DNA of 64,000 nt from JAFNAG01 sp963739235 (lineage in GTDB: Bacteria; Acidobacteriota; UBA6911): NCBI GenBank assembly GCA_963739235.1, contig CAVTZY010000033.1, positions 1-64,000 of the forward strand. Direction: 5' to 3'. Shown here piece by piece: positions 1 to 9,485 of the stretch. Position 1 is the stretch's first letter; each line of letters starts with the position of its first letter. Under the pieces are notes generated by a model. The model saw only the letters and a program-made list of their open reading frames with translations. It searched no databases and was not told the DNA's origin. Made by a program: the position numbers and the translations under genes.

Positions 1-1386
1 GACGGCGGCAAGACCTGGACAAACGTCACCAAGAACATCCAGGGCCTGCCCACTTGGGGGACGATCCGGCAAATTACACCCTCACGGTTCGATGCCGGCT
101 CGGCCTACGTGGCGGTCGACTTCCACCTTATGGACAACCGACAACCCTTCGTCTACAAGACGACCGATTTTGGTCAGACCTGGAAGAAGATTACCGGCGA
201 TCTGCCGGCGAAGCATCCGCTCGACTATGTCCTGAGCGTAGCGGAGAATCCCAGCCGCAAAGGCATGCTGTTTGCTGGAACGGGTCACGCATTTTATTAC
301 TCGATGGACGACGGTGGACACTGGACGCAGTTCAAGCAGGGACTGCCGGCTGCTCCCGTGACCTGGATCGAAATGGCGGATCTGGCTCATGACGTCGTCA
401 TCTCGACCTATGGGCGCGGTTTGTTTATTCTGCGCGACATCACCACCCTCGAGCAAGCCGACCAGGCGCAGCAGGACGCGCCGGCATTTCTCTATGCCCC
501 GCGAAGCGGCGCGCGCCAGGCCCGCAGCGGTCGTGTCGAGTTTCTTTATACGCTGAAAACCGCATCCGCGGCGCCCATCACTTTCGAAATACTGGATGTC
601 GGCGGCGCGGTAATTCGCACCATGCAAGCGGCCGGTCGCGCGGGCTTGAACCGGGCCACGTGGGACTTGCGCTATGAACCACCGGCGCAGGTGGCGCTGC
701 GCACCACGCCTCCTGACAATCCGTTCATTTGGGATGAAGTCAGGTTCCGGGGCCGGGACACCCGGCCGATCAACCACTGGGGAATTCAAGGGCCGCAGCG
801 AGCCGGACCGATGGCAGCACCCGGCAAATTCGGCGTGCGCATGATCGTGGGCGGCACGCCTTACACCAGACCGTTCGAAATCGTCAAGGACCCTGCAATC
901 TCATCGACCGTCGCTGATCTCCAGGCCAACACCGCCATGCAGATCCGTATGGTCAAAGACATCAACGCCACGGTCGAGATGATCAATCGCGTGGAGATTG
1001 TCCGGAAGCAGATCGAGGACCTGCTCAAAGCCAACAAAGGCAAGAGTGAACTCGAAAAACCCCTGATGGATCTCGACAAAAAGTTCCTGGATGTCGAGTT
1101 GCTCATGCTGTCGCGCACCGAGCTGCACAGCGACGACAAGTGGTATGTGGAGGCGTACAAGATTTACCTGAACCTGCTCTGGCAGTACGGCGAAGTGGGC
1201 TTCGGCGCGGGCGATGTCGCCGGCGGCGCGGAATATCGGCCGACGGACGCATCGGTGGCGGTCCTTGAAATGCTGGAACAGGAACTGACAACCGCGAAAG
1301 CGGGATTCAGCAAATTAGCGGAAGCCGAACTGCCGGCATTCAACAAGGCCATGGCAGGCAAGCTCCCCGAAATCAAGGACAAATAG
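1..1386 (+). CDS. VPS10/sortilin-like BNR propeller protein, C-terminal part
   Basis: The reading frame is open from base 1, so the gene starts upstream of the window. The first 150 or so residues carry BNR/Asp-box propeller repeats (DGGKTWTN, TTDFGQTWKK, DDGGHWTQ), and the repeat block closes with the family signature YGRGLFILRD. A beta-sandwich-like segment and then a helical tail rich in Lys and Glu follow. These large exported proteins are common in Acidobacteria and are usually annotated as glycosyl hydrolase or sortilin-like, but their substrate is generally unknown. No catalytic residues can be assigned. The gene ends at TAG. A second, full-length relative lies at 55118-58226 on the other strand, with the same order of propeller, sandwich and helical tail. 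Confidence 0.85.
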   Translation, partial: DGGKTWTNVTKNIQGLPTWGTIRQITPSRFDAGSAYVAVDFHLMDNRQPFVYKTTDFGQTWKKITGDLPAKHPLDYVLSVAENPSRKGMLFAGTGHAFYYSMDDGGHWTQFKQGLPAAPVTWIEMADLAHDVVISTYGRGLFILRDITTLEQADQAQQDAPAFLYAPRSGARQARSGRVEFLYTLKTASAAPITFEILDVGGAVIRTMQAAGRAGLNRATWDLRYEPPAQVALRTTPPDNPFIWDEVRFRGRDTRPINHWGIQGPQRAGPMAAPGKFGVRMIVGGTPYTRPFEIVKDPAISSTVADLQANTAMQIRMVKDINATVEMINRVEIVRKQIEDLLKANKGKSELEKPLMDLDKKFLDVELLMLSRTELHSDDKWYVEAYKIYLNLLWQYGEVGFGAGDVAGGAEYRPTDASVAVLEMLEQELTTAKAGFSKLAEAELPAFNKAMAGKLPEIKDK

Positions 1387-1489
1387 ATCCCGGTTGTCGA
1401 CAAGGTCTCGATACCAGGTGTCTTTGAGGAACAGCTGGAAGGTGGAGCATCAGGAGAGTCTCAAAACCAGGCGTCCCGGAGGGACGACC

Positions 1490-1620
1490 AGAAAGTAGCC
1501 GGGGGCGACGCCGCTTTGCGGCTTGCCCCCGGTAACGGCCAGCCATGCATGCGAGCCCTGAAGGGGCGACAGAAAAAGTAACTGGTTACCTTTTCTGTCG
1601 TGCTTTCAGGGCTTAATTTT
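1490..1620. repeat. Palindromic intergenic repeats
   Basis: The gap after the first gene holds a GC hairpin (CCGGGGGCGACGCCGC pairing with GCGGCTTGCCCCCGG), then a pair of arms around a TAACTGGTTA core in which GCCCTGAAGGGGCGACAG pairs with CTGTCGTGCTTTCAGGGC. Relatives of both occur elsewhere in the window, at 42600-42780 and in the repeat blocks near 9.6, 20.0 and 33.1 kb. Confidence 0.7.
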
Positions 1621-1651
1621 GGTATTGCCTCATGTGAGGCATTGCACCATG

Positions 1652-2224
1652 TCAGCGGGAGGTCAGCAGCATGATCCGGCCGTCGAGGTCTGTGACCAAG
1701 ACTTCTCTGGCATTAAGGGGAACCGGGGTATTCACAACGGTCACCCCGATTTTGTATTTCCAGCGCACGGTTCCGGTACGCCCCTCGAGCGCATAGACCA
1801 GTCCGTTCTTGGTCCCAAAGAAGACCATCCCGTCTTTTTCGATCGGCATCGACGGATCGATGTCGTATCCGTAACCGCAGTTTGAGGTCCATAGCACTTC
1901 GGGTTTCGCCCCCGAAGCAGCGAATGCGACCACATTGTCGGTGGTGGTGCGCACATAAACGCATGCGCCGTCCCCCGATATCCCTACGGTCTCGCGCACC
2001 GCAAACTGATTCAAGCGCCATATTGTCGCGCCGCTGGCCGCATCGATCGCGGTCAGATATCGATCCGGCGCGGCGATGAACACCTTGCCGGCAGCTGTGA
2101 CAGGCCAGCACGCAGCCGGCGAATAAAGGATGCCACGATTGCCGTTTGTCCATTTCCATGCGAGTGATCCATCGCCTGTGTTTAGGGCGAAATATGACAT
2201 CCCCATGCGCCCTATATTCCCCAC
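1652..2224 (-). pseudogene. PQQ-like beta-propeller protein, truncated remnant
   Basis: The 190-residue frame shows PQQ/quinoprotein propeller blades: GDGSLAWKW, DAASGATIWRL, EGRTGTVRWKYKIG. It ends naturally at ITS-type C-terminal strands (DLDGRIMLLTSR). Full proteins of this type have six to eight blades and a signal peptide. Here only about four blades remain and there is no export signal. Coding-like sequence continues a few codons upstream of the first Met, to about 2250, where a GCCCTGAAAGGGCG-type repeat takes over. The repeat or an associated deletion has therefore removed the N-terminal half. It is probably not functional. Confidence 0.6.
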
Positions 2225-2254
2225 TTCTTCATACAGTAACTCCGTGACCCTGAA

Positions 2255-2365
2255 AGTGTCGAATAGCGACAGCCCAAGGCGAGAGCCCTGGGAATAGCAG
2301 GCAGTGCCGGAACAGCCCTGAAAGGGCGACGCAGGCTGTTTCGCCCTTTCATGATTCGCTCAACT
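2255..2365. repeat. AGCCCTGGG / GCCCTGAAAGGGCG repeat block
   Basis: This short block contains GGCGAGAGCCCTGGGAA and GCCCTGAAAGGGCGACGCAGG. It is a degenerate copy of the composite repeat seen more fully at 19868-20250 and 33000-33240. It lies exactly where the PQQ-propeller remnant loses its N-terminus. Confidence 0.65.
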
Positions 2366-2404
2366 CATTCGTTCAGTTTTAAGCATCCGCTATTCGCAGC
2401 TTCG

Positions 2405-4159
2405 CTAATCCTCCTGCTGCCATTCAATCCGGTCGAGATCCCGCCACAGGTATATCCCGGCAGCCAAACCTAAGCCAAAAAGTAATAATCCCTCCCCCCA
2501 TTTGCCGAACAGGAGTTTCCCGGTTCCGAATAGAAACGAGTACACCAGGATGATTCCGGCCAGCCAGTCGAAAAACAACTTCCCATATCCGGTTGTTGCC
2601 CGCACCTCCGGTACGAGGACAGCGATGGGTTTCCATAGCACGCCGCCGGGCCGGACCCGGCGATAGAACTGCTTCAATTTCTCAATCTCGGTGGGTCGCG
2701 TTGCAAAGGTGGCCAGCAGCCAGGTCAGGGTGGTGAAGAGACAAATATGGTAGAGCGATTCGGGAAAGGCGATGTTCGTACGGAATCGAATATAGGAATA
2801 AGCAAACACGGGGGCGATCATAGCTGCGATTTCGCTCCAGGCATTGATCCGCCACCAAAACCACCTCAAGATGAGGACCAATCCCACACCGGCGCCACAC
2901 TCGAGGACAAATTCCCACGCCCCTGATATGCGTTCGATAAAACCAGTGATCACCAGCGACAAAATCATAATGAGAAGGGTGGTGAGTCGTGACACCTTAA
3001 CCAGGTGCCTCTCAGGAGCAGCCGGGCGAATGAACCGGCGATAGAAGTCATTGATCACATAGCTCGTGCCCCAGTTCAATTGCGTGGAGATGGTCGACAT
3101 ATAGGCAGCGAAAAAGGCAGCCACGAGCAATCCACGCAAACCCACGGGAAGAAAATCGCGCATGACATAAATGTAGCCGAGGCGTTTCTGCTCCGGGCCC
3201 AGATTGGGATAGAGGACCAGCGTGGCGAGACCCGTGAGAATCCAGGGCCAGGGGCGCACGCAATAGTGGGCGATCTGAAACCAGAGTGTCGCCAGGACCG
3301 CATGTTTTTCATCTTTGGCCGACATCATGCGCTGTGCGACAAAGCCGCCGCCTCCGGGCTCGGCACCGGGATACCAGGAAGCCCACCACTGCACTCCGAC
3401 ATAGGCGAGAAAGGCCGTAATCGATATGGCCAGTGCCCCGCCGGGTCCAGGCGCACCTGCTGTGCCAATCACGGGGGTGAAACGGAAGGCCCAATCCGGG
3501 AGCTTGTGTTGCAGCCCTTCGATACCGCCGACCTGTGGCAGGCGCAACGCAACCACCGCGACAATAATAGTGCCGCTCATCGCAATCACGAATTGAATCA
3601 GGTCGGTGACCGCCACTCCCCAAAGCCCCGACATGGCGGAATAGCTCGCGGTCAGGGCGAGTGCCGCAGCCATGTAATAATAGACCGCCGCGCGCGGGAC
3701 GCCGAACATCCCCTCGAGGATAGAGGCCATGGCCAGATTGACCCAGCCCATGATCACGCAATTGATAAACAGACCAAGATAAAGCGCCCGGAATCCGCGC
3801 AGGAAAGCCGCCGGTTTGCCCGAATACCTCAGTTCAGCAAACTCCACGTCGGTCATGATCCCGGCGCGGCGCCAAAGACGGGCGAAGAAAAACACCGTGA
3901 GCATGCCGCCGAAGAGGAAGTTCCACCACAGCCAGTTCCCCGCAACACCGTTGCGGGCGACCAGTTCCGTTACCGCCAGCGGCGTGTCGGCGGCAAAGGT
4001 AGTCGCTACCATGGAGGTTCCCGCGAGCCACCAGGGCAGGCTCCGGCCGGAGAGGAAAAACTCGCTCGTGCTGGTGCCGGCGCGTTTCGAGTAATACAGG
4101 CCAATAGCGGCGCTGAGAACGAAATAGGCAATTACGACCGCCCAATCGACACCTGACAT
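2405..4159 (-). CDS. Sodium:solute symporter (SSS family)
   Basis: A 584-residue polytopic membrane protein starting MSGVDWAVVIAYFVLS. It carries the SSS N-terminal signature (SEFFLSGRSLPWWLAGTSMVATTFAADTP), about thirteen hydrophobic helices, and the mid-protein motif STISTQLNWGTSYVINDFY typical of the family. It would use the sodium gradient to import a sugar, amino acid or other organic solute, but the substrate cannot be read from sequence. The downstream neighbour on the same strand is the PQQ remnant. The UroD-family gene starts divergently 170 bp away, so the two promoters share that gap. Length is normal for the family. Confidence 0.9.
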   Translation of the reverse strand: MSGVDWAVVIAYFVLSAAIGLYYSKRAGTSTSEFFLSGRSLPWWLAGTSMVATTFAADTPLAVTELVARNGVAGNWLWWNFLFGGMLTVFFFARLWRRAGIMTDVEFAELRYSGKPAAFLRGFRALYLGLFINCVIMGWVNLAMASILEGMFGVPRAAVYYYMAAALALTASYSAMSGLWGVAVTDLIQFVIAMSGTIIVAVVALRLPQVGGIEGLQHKLPDWAFRFTPVIGTAGAPGPGGALAISITAFLAYVGVQWWASWYPGAEPGGGGFVAQRMMSAKDEKHAVLATLWFQIAHYCVRPWPWILTGLATLVLYPNLGPEQKRLGYIYVMRDFLPVGLRGLLVAAFFAAYMSTISTQLNWGTSYVINDFYRRFIRPAAPERHLVKVSRLTTLLIMILSLVITGFIERISGAWEFVLECGAGVGLVLILRWFWWRINAWSEIAAMIAPVFAYSYIRFRTNIAFPESLYHICLFTTLTWLLATFATRPTEIEKLKQFYRRVRPGGVLWKPIAVLVPEVRATTGYGKLFFDWLAGIILVYSFLFGTGKLLFGKWGEGLLLFGLGLAAGIYLWRDLDRIEWQQED

Positions 4160-4332
4160 CTAAGCTCCTGCTTTTTGAAACAAAACTCTGGTGCCGCAAA
4201 TTGCCATGATTATCTGGAAATGAAACCGGGAAATACATGTAAAACGCCAGGCTGGTATGCTTTTTTATGGCCAGGGACGTGCTGCGGTCGCCTTTTTGCA
4301 CATTGGGATGACATGCACTATACTCGGTCATT

Positions 4333-5526
4333 ATGGCTATGACCGGAAAGTCCCGGGTCGCCGCCGCTATGCGGCATCAACCTGTGGATCGCGTCCCTGT
4401 GATGTGCCAGCTTGCGCTGGGGCACTACTTCCTGAACACCTCGATCCCAGCCGTCGATATCTGGCATACCAGCGAAGGATTCGGGGAGGCGCTCAATACT
4501 CTGCAACGGAAGTACAACTTTGACGGCATACTGATCAATCTGCCGGGGCGGGATCCGCAGTGGCGATCCTATCTGCGCCGAATAGAAGACAAGGGGAACG
4601 AAAAGATTCTCCATTGGAAAAACGGCTGGACCACGGCGTGTCCTGCCGACGATAACCCGCACAATTACCGGGCAAACGGGAAAGAATACCATCCTTCATT
4701 TGTCGAGATCGATCCGGAACGGCTCTTTTACGTCGAGCCCCATGACCTTGGGGGCCTTAAATATCCCTTTGCCTGGGGATTCGCCGGCGAAAGCTCTCAA
4801 AGGGATCACGACTTTCCACCCTGGCATTTCGATACAATCGACCATGTCGTGAGGCTTGCCGGACAGGAAGTCTCCATCCACGGTGAGATTTTCTCACCAT
4901 TCTCCCAGTTTCTTGAGTTATTGGGGTGCACCGGCGCTCTGTTGGCTCTGCTCCAGGATGCAGGAAAGAGCAAGGCTTGTCTGCAAGCCCTGGCCCGAGG
5001 CTCCATTGCTCTGGGTTGCGGCCTGGCCGCTCACGGCGCAGACGCCATTCTCATCTCATCCGCCTATGCCGGCGGCGGATTAATCTCGATACACCACTAC
5101 CGCGAGTTCGTCTTGCCTTACGAGAGACGGGTGATCCAAGGAATCAAGGCCGTCCATAATCTGCCGATCTATACTCACACCTGCGGGCGGATCGGCGACC
5201 GGCTGGAATTGCTGGCGGAAACAGGTACAGACGGCCTCGACACGCTGGATCCCCCTCCACTAGGAACCGTCGAATTAGCGGATGCCAAGCGCAGAATCGG
5301 GGAGAAGCTATTCATCAAAGGGAATATTGATCCCGTGAATGTCATCATGCAGGGAACTCCCAAGCAAGTGTATGAGGATGCGCTGCGCTGTATTGCGGCC
5401 GGGGCTCCCTGCGGAGGTTACATTCTCAGTTCGGCATGTTCGATTCCCCCGCACGCCCCGCAGGAAAACATCAAAATGATCGCTGCTGCCACGTGCACGC
5501 AACTGCCTGACAACGTAAGCTCTTAA
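4333..5526 (+). CDS. Uroporphyrinogen decarboxylase-family protein (MtaA/CmuA-like)
   Basis: A 397-residue UroD-fold protein starting MAMTGKSRVAAAMRHQPVDRVPV. The C-terminal half has the motif THTCGRIGDRLELLAETG and a later Cys in SSACSIPPHAP. Such His-X-Cys plus distal Cys sets are the zinc ligands of the methyl-cobamide:thiol methyltransferases (MtaA, CmuA) and are absent from true HemE. It is therefore more likely a zinc-dependent methyltransferase or an uncharacterised relative than a haem enzyme. No corrinoid protein lies next to it. It is divergently transcribed from the symporter. Confidence 0.75.
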   Translation: MAMTGKSRVAAAMRHQPVDRVPVMCQLALGHYFLNTSIPAVDIWHTSEGFGEALNTLQRKYNFDGILINLPGRDPQWRSYLRRIEDKGNEKILHWKNGWTTACPADDNPHNYRANGKEYHPSFVEIDPERLFYVEPHDLGGLKYPFAWGFAGESSQRDHDFPPWHFDTIDHVVRLAGQEVSIHGEIFSPFSQFLELLGCTGALLALLQDAGKSKACLQALARGSIALGCGLAAHGADAILISSAYAGGGLISIHHYREFVLPYERRVIQGIKAVHNLPIYTHTCGRIGDRLELLAETGTDGLDTLDPPPLGTVELADAKRRIGEKLFIKGNIDPVNVIMQGTPKQVYEDALRCIAAGAPCGGYILSSACSIPPHAPQENIKMIAAATCTQLPDNVSS

Positions 5527-5548
5527 GAGCGGCCACAAAAAACTGGAA

Positions 5549-7405
5549 TCAGCGCCGGGCTGAGGTGCGGAGGACCTGACCGGGGCGTGCCCCGGTCGGC
5601 TTGCCGTCGCGCACCACCGGGACGCCATTTACGATTACCGCCGGGATGCCCTCGGGATATTGATGTGGACTGGAGTATGTAGCACGATCCTTGACCGTCT
5701 CTTTTTTGAACAGAACGAGATCTGCCGCATAGCCTTTCTGGATCATTCCCCGCCGGGCAAAGCCGAACTGTGACGCGGGCAGTGAGGTCATCTTGCGGAT
5801 TGCTTCCTCGAGAGGAATTACTTTCTTCTCCCTGGCATAATAGCCCAGGATGCGTGCATTGTTGCCGTATCCCCGGGGATGCGGCGCTCCTTCACCCAGG
5901 CTAAGTACACCGCTGTCCGATCCTACCGATACATGCGGGTCGCGCATGAAACGCACAATGTCATCCTCCGACATGAAGTGATACACCATGTCCGCCCCAC
6001 CGTGGCTCAGCATTTCGCGTGCTACCTCGAGCTGCGCATCGCAGGCATCGCTCTTTTTCTGCTTCACGGCGATATCCTTGATCGACAGTCCTTCCAATGA
6101 CCGATCCGAGCGATACGATGCGACCACAGCCCAGGAAAGGTCGTGAAAACCCCTTTCCTCCAGCATGCCGAGCATTTCCTTTTTGATTTTCTCCCAGGTT
6201 TCAGGATCATTCAGACGTTTGTTGATTTGATCCCGCCCCCCCTCGAGAGCCCACGATGGGAAACGGATGCTCAATCCCGAGCTTCCGGCCTCATAGGCAT
6301 ATTGATCTGCGTTCACAACAACGCCGCGCCGGCGCGCTTTCTCCATCAGCGCCAGCACTCTCTTGCAGCCGCCCCATTGTTTCGGGCTGTCGATCTTCAG
6401 GTGTGAAATCTGGACCGGGCAATGAGCCGACTCCCCGACTTGGATGGTCTCTTCGATTGCTTTGTCGATTTCAGTCCCTTCGTTGCGCATGTGAGACGCA
6501 TACACGCCGCCAAACGCGGCGGCGACCTTGGCCAGTTCGACGATCTCGCCTGTCTCGGCATAGGTGCCTGGGACGTATTGCAGACCTGTGGAGAGGCCGA
6601 TGGCGCCTTCCGACATTGCGCGCTTCACCAGGTCCTTCATCCTGGAGAGTTCCTCTGCCGTGGGCGCTCGGCGCGCGGTACCCATAACGGCCTGGCGCAC
6701 ACTGTTGTGACCGACCAGCGTGGCAAAGTTGATGGCAATGCCGGTGTCGTGGATTTTCTGGAACTCCTGCGCCATTTCAAGGGTCGATCCACCGCAGTTC
6801 CCGGCAACCACGGAAGTTACCCCCATGCGGATGAAATTCTCGGCCAGCGGGGTTCTCTCAATCCCGTCGGCATGGGTATGAGCATCAATAAATCCGGGCG
6901 CAACCATCAGACCCGCGGCATCAATCACCTCTGTAGCTCTGACCCCGCCTAGGAGCCTGTCCGAGAATTAGGAGGGGTCGCGCGCATGGGGCTTGCGGGG
7001 CGAGCTCAAGGCGCGAGGAGGAGGCGATGTCGCTGCACATCGTTGACGACGAGCAACGCGGAGATCGCCCCGCAATCCCCATGCGCCCTTCGGGTTCCGG
7101 CGGCGCGGGGGCATCTGCGGCGTTGGCGCTCCTCGACGATGTGCAGCGACATCGCCTGCGTCGCGCCGCCTTGCATCTGCCCCCGCGGCGCTCGGAACGC
7201 GGCCCCTCCTAATTCTCGGACGGGCTCCTAGCTTACCCAGCTGAACAATGACACCGTCTTTGATGCCAACGTCGGCCTGGAAAGCCTTCTTGCCGCTCCC
7301 GTCGATCACCATGCCATTCCGGACTACCAGGTCCAGCGGTTCCTGGGCCAGCCCCGATCCCAGGCCGCACAACAACGAACACGTCGCGATCAGCAGTTTT
7401 TTCAT
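5549..7405 (-). pseudogene. D-aminoacylase (N-acyl-D-amino-acid deacylase), split by a palindromic element
   Basis: The N-terminal part (start ATG at 7405) has a signal peptide (MKKLLIATCSLLCGLGSGLAQ) and the opening strand of an amidohydrolase (DLVVRNGMVIDGSGKKAFQ). The C-terminal part carries APGFIDAHTHADG with the metal-binding HxH, then VAGNCGG, YASHMRNEG, HLKID and the late Asp in VGSDSGVLS. The halves are separated by the 275-bp element at 6953-7227. Removing the element plus one CTAG restores a continuous 525-residue protein across the joint (QLGKLGGVRATEVIDAAG). As it stands, translation of the first half reads into the element and stops at a TAA inside its terminal repeat (6968-6970). 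A restart at the GTG at 6928 would make a cytoplasmic protein without the first strand. Probably inactive. Confidence 0.85.
6953..7227. mobile_element. Double-hairpin MITE-like element, copy 1
   Basis: A 275-bp insertion with 25-bp near-perfect terminal inverted repeats (GAGCCTGTCCGAGAATTAGG on the left, one mismatch on the right) bounded by CTAG on both sides. Inside are two imperfect hairpins. One is built on GCATGGGGCTTGCGGGGCGA and its complement near 7065-7090. The other is built on GGGGGCATCTGCGGCG and CGCCTTGCATCTGCCCCC. No protein of transposase size is encoded. Copy 2 at 44340-44610 shares the hairpin core but not the ends. The YTAR-like target resembles that of IS5-family transposases, so trans-mobilisation by such an enzyme is a reasonable inference. 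Confidence 0.85.
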
Positions 7406-7638
7406 ATTTGGCCTCACATTTTGTGCTGATTCTCCAAGCCACGTGTGCACCTGATATTACCAGCCACCTGCGACATTTTTCATCACATTTGCACTGAGAA
7501 AAGGATTGCAGTCCGCAAAGTTCAGGTGGACCTCGAGAAATTGGAGTCTTTGATTCTTAGAGTCCTGGCGTGTTGGTGTTAAACTCTCCAGACATCGTTG
7601 ACTGCCTGGACAACGTAATGCGGAAGGAGCGAGGAAAC

Positions 7639-9462
7639 ATGGAAGCACCCTCATTGATCCTGAGCGTCCTGGTCGGAATCACCCTGCTGGCCGGCTTCGG
7701 TTCCCCGCCGGCGAGCGATCTTTTCGACGTCGACACCAGACAGCTTGCCGAACTCTGGCAGAAGGAGCACATATCGCCTGCCGATCCATATTCTTTGAAG
7801 CATGCGCAGTTGAAGCAACGCCTGCAAGCCCTGGCGCAGGAGTCCGCGGGATTCCTCCAAGTCGAGCAAGTGGGTGCATCCGTCATGGGGCGCGAGATCT
7901 TCCTTGTCGGTTTCGGTTCAGGGGCGCAGAAGATATTGTTCTGGTCCCAGATGCACGGCAACGAGCCTACAGCTACTTCCTCGCTGATGGATCTGCTCCA
8001 GTTTTTCATTCGGCACCGGCAGGATCCTTGGGTGGCCGACATCCTGGCAAAGTACAGAATTCTGTTTATCCCCATGCTGAATCCCGACGGCGCGGATCGC
8101 GATGAGCGCCGCAATGCCCAGGGTATCGACATCAACCGCGATGCCCGGGCGATGCAGTCCCCGGAAGGACGCGTGCTCAAGGCCGTTCGTGATCAGTACG
8201 AGCCGTTCCTGGGATTCAACCTGCACAATCAGAGCGGCCTGACGACGGTGGGAGACACGGGAAGAGTAGCCACGATCGCACTTCTGGCTGTTGCAGCCGA
8301 CCTCCCGGGCTCCCAATCCAAGGCACCGCAATCCGGAATTCCCGACACGCTCGCCAAACGGGTCACCGCAGTCCTCTACGAGGCGTTGTCTCCATTTGTC
8401 TACGGACACATCTCCCGCTACGACGATCCTTACAATCCGCGCGCTTTTGGAGACAATCTCACCCTCATGGGCACGCCCATTGTTTTGATCGAGAGCGGTG
8501 GCAACCCGGCAGGAGCGCCCGCAAATCTCGGTGTCCAACTGAATTTCGTCGGCATCCTCGCCGTTCTTAACTCGCTGTCCACCGGGCGCATTCGCAATGC
8601 CAATCCCGGGGTATTCGACGCCCTCAAACTCAACAGCAGCGACCCGATCTATGACCTGATGCTGCATAACGCCTGGATTTTCACGGGAACAGGAGTCCCC
8701 CTATTCCGCGGCGACGTGGCAATTCGTGGGGACATGCGGGCGGGTTCCACCGGCACCGCCCTGGTGGCGGATATCGGAGACCTTGAGGTTTACAGCAGCA
8801 AGCAGAGCATCGACTGCGCGGGAGCCATGGTGACGCCGGGGCTGATTGCCTGGGATCCTGAACGCTCCTTGTTCGCTCAAAATCGCAACGGCATCGAATA
8901 TTTACGTCGCGGCATCACCGCCGTTTTCACAACCGCAGACTGGAATGATCTCCAAAACCACAAGCCGTCGCAGGAGGATTGGGCCGGGATGCGCGAGCTT
9001 GATTGGGGATTCCTGATCTCTGGAGAACCCGCCAGAGAAGACGAAAAGGCGCAGTTGCAGTTGGCCTCCTGGCTCGCCGCAGGCGGCCGCGCCTGGATTC
9101 CCGCTTCAGCCGATCGTGCCGGTGGACTGCCCGCATTGGCGCGGGTGGCTTCCTGGTTCGGGGCGGAAGTGACAGCACGTGCTGAAGCGATGAGATTTCA
9201 GATCCCCGCAGGCTGGGCCGGCGACCCCGCGAGCATCCTGACCCGCTGGACCTCGGAGGCAGCGCGCGCGTTCAGGCTCACCGGCAGGGGCATCATCGCT
9301 CCGAGTTCGCGGGCAGATCTTGTCATCTGGCGAACGCCTCAGGACAAAACCCCCTTGGACATTCGCGATTGCACGCCGGACAAAGTCATTCTCAATGGCA
9401 GGCTCATAGACTTGTCGCAGCCCGATGCCGGAACACAAGGCAGATTCCTGGGCCGGAGGTGA
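7639..9462 (+). CDS. Secreted M14 zinc carboxypeptidase with amidohydrolase-like C-terminal domain
   Basis: The chosen ATG follows a purine-rich AAGGAGCGAGGA and begins a signal peptide (MEAPSLILSVLVGITLLAGF), giving 607 residues. A longer frame starts 23 codons earlier but would bury the signal. The M14 zinc site is HGNE (His106, Glu109) with His196 in FNLHNQ. Substrate-binding NPDG and INRD motifs lie at 148-168, and the catalytic Glu is probably in VLIESGG. From about residue 360 the protein turns into an amidohydrolase-like strand-rich domain (GAMVTPGLIAWDPE, and SRADLVIWRTP near the end) that lacks the metal-binding HxH. The C-terminal part is thus probably structural or binding rather than catalytic. 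It would cleave peptides outside the cytoplasm. Confidence 0.8.
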   Translation: MEAPSLILSVLVGITLLAGFGSPPASDLFDVDTRQLAELWQKEHISPADPYSLKHAQLKQRLQALAQESAGFLQVEQVGASVMGREIFLVGFGSGAQKILFWSQMHGNEPTATSSLMDLLQFFIRHRQDPWVADILAKYRILFIPMLNPDGADRDERRNAQGIDINRDARAMQSPEGRVLKAVRDQYEPFLGFNLHNQSGLTTVGDTGRVATIALLAVAADLPGSQSKAPQSGIPDTLAKRVTAVLYEALSPFVYGHISRYDDPYNPRAFGDNLTLMGTPIVLIESGGNPAGAPANLGVQLNFVGILAVLNSLSTGRIRNANPGVFDALKLNSSDPIYDLMLHNAWIFTGTGVPLFRGDVAIRGDMRAGSTGTALVADIGDLEVYSSKQSIDCAGAMVTPGLIAWDPERSLFAQNRNGIEYLRRGITAVFTTADWNDLQNHKPSQEDWAGMRELDWGFLISGEPAREDEKAQLQLASWLAAGGRAWIPASADRAGGLPALARVASWFGAEVTARAEAMRFQIPAGWAGDPASILTRWTSEAARAFRLTGRGIIAPSSRADLVIWRTPQDKTPLDIRDCTPDKVILNGRLIDLSQPDAGTQGRFLGRR

Positions 9463-9485
9463 ATCCTGGCAAAGGAACGCAAGAT

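Noticed and set aside
3005..4156. 383-codon plus-strand frame opposite the symporter
   Set aside because: The symporter on the minus strand has clear helices and motifs; this frame has low-complexity polar composition and no start signal.
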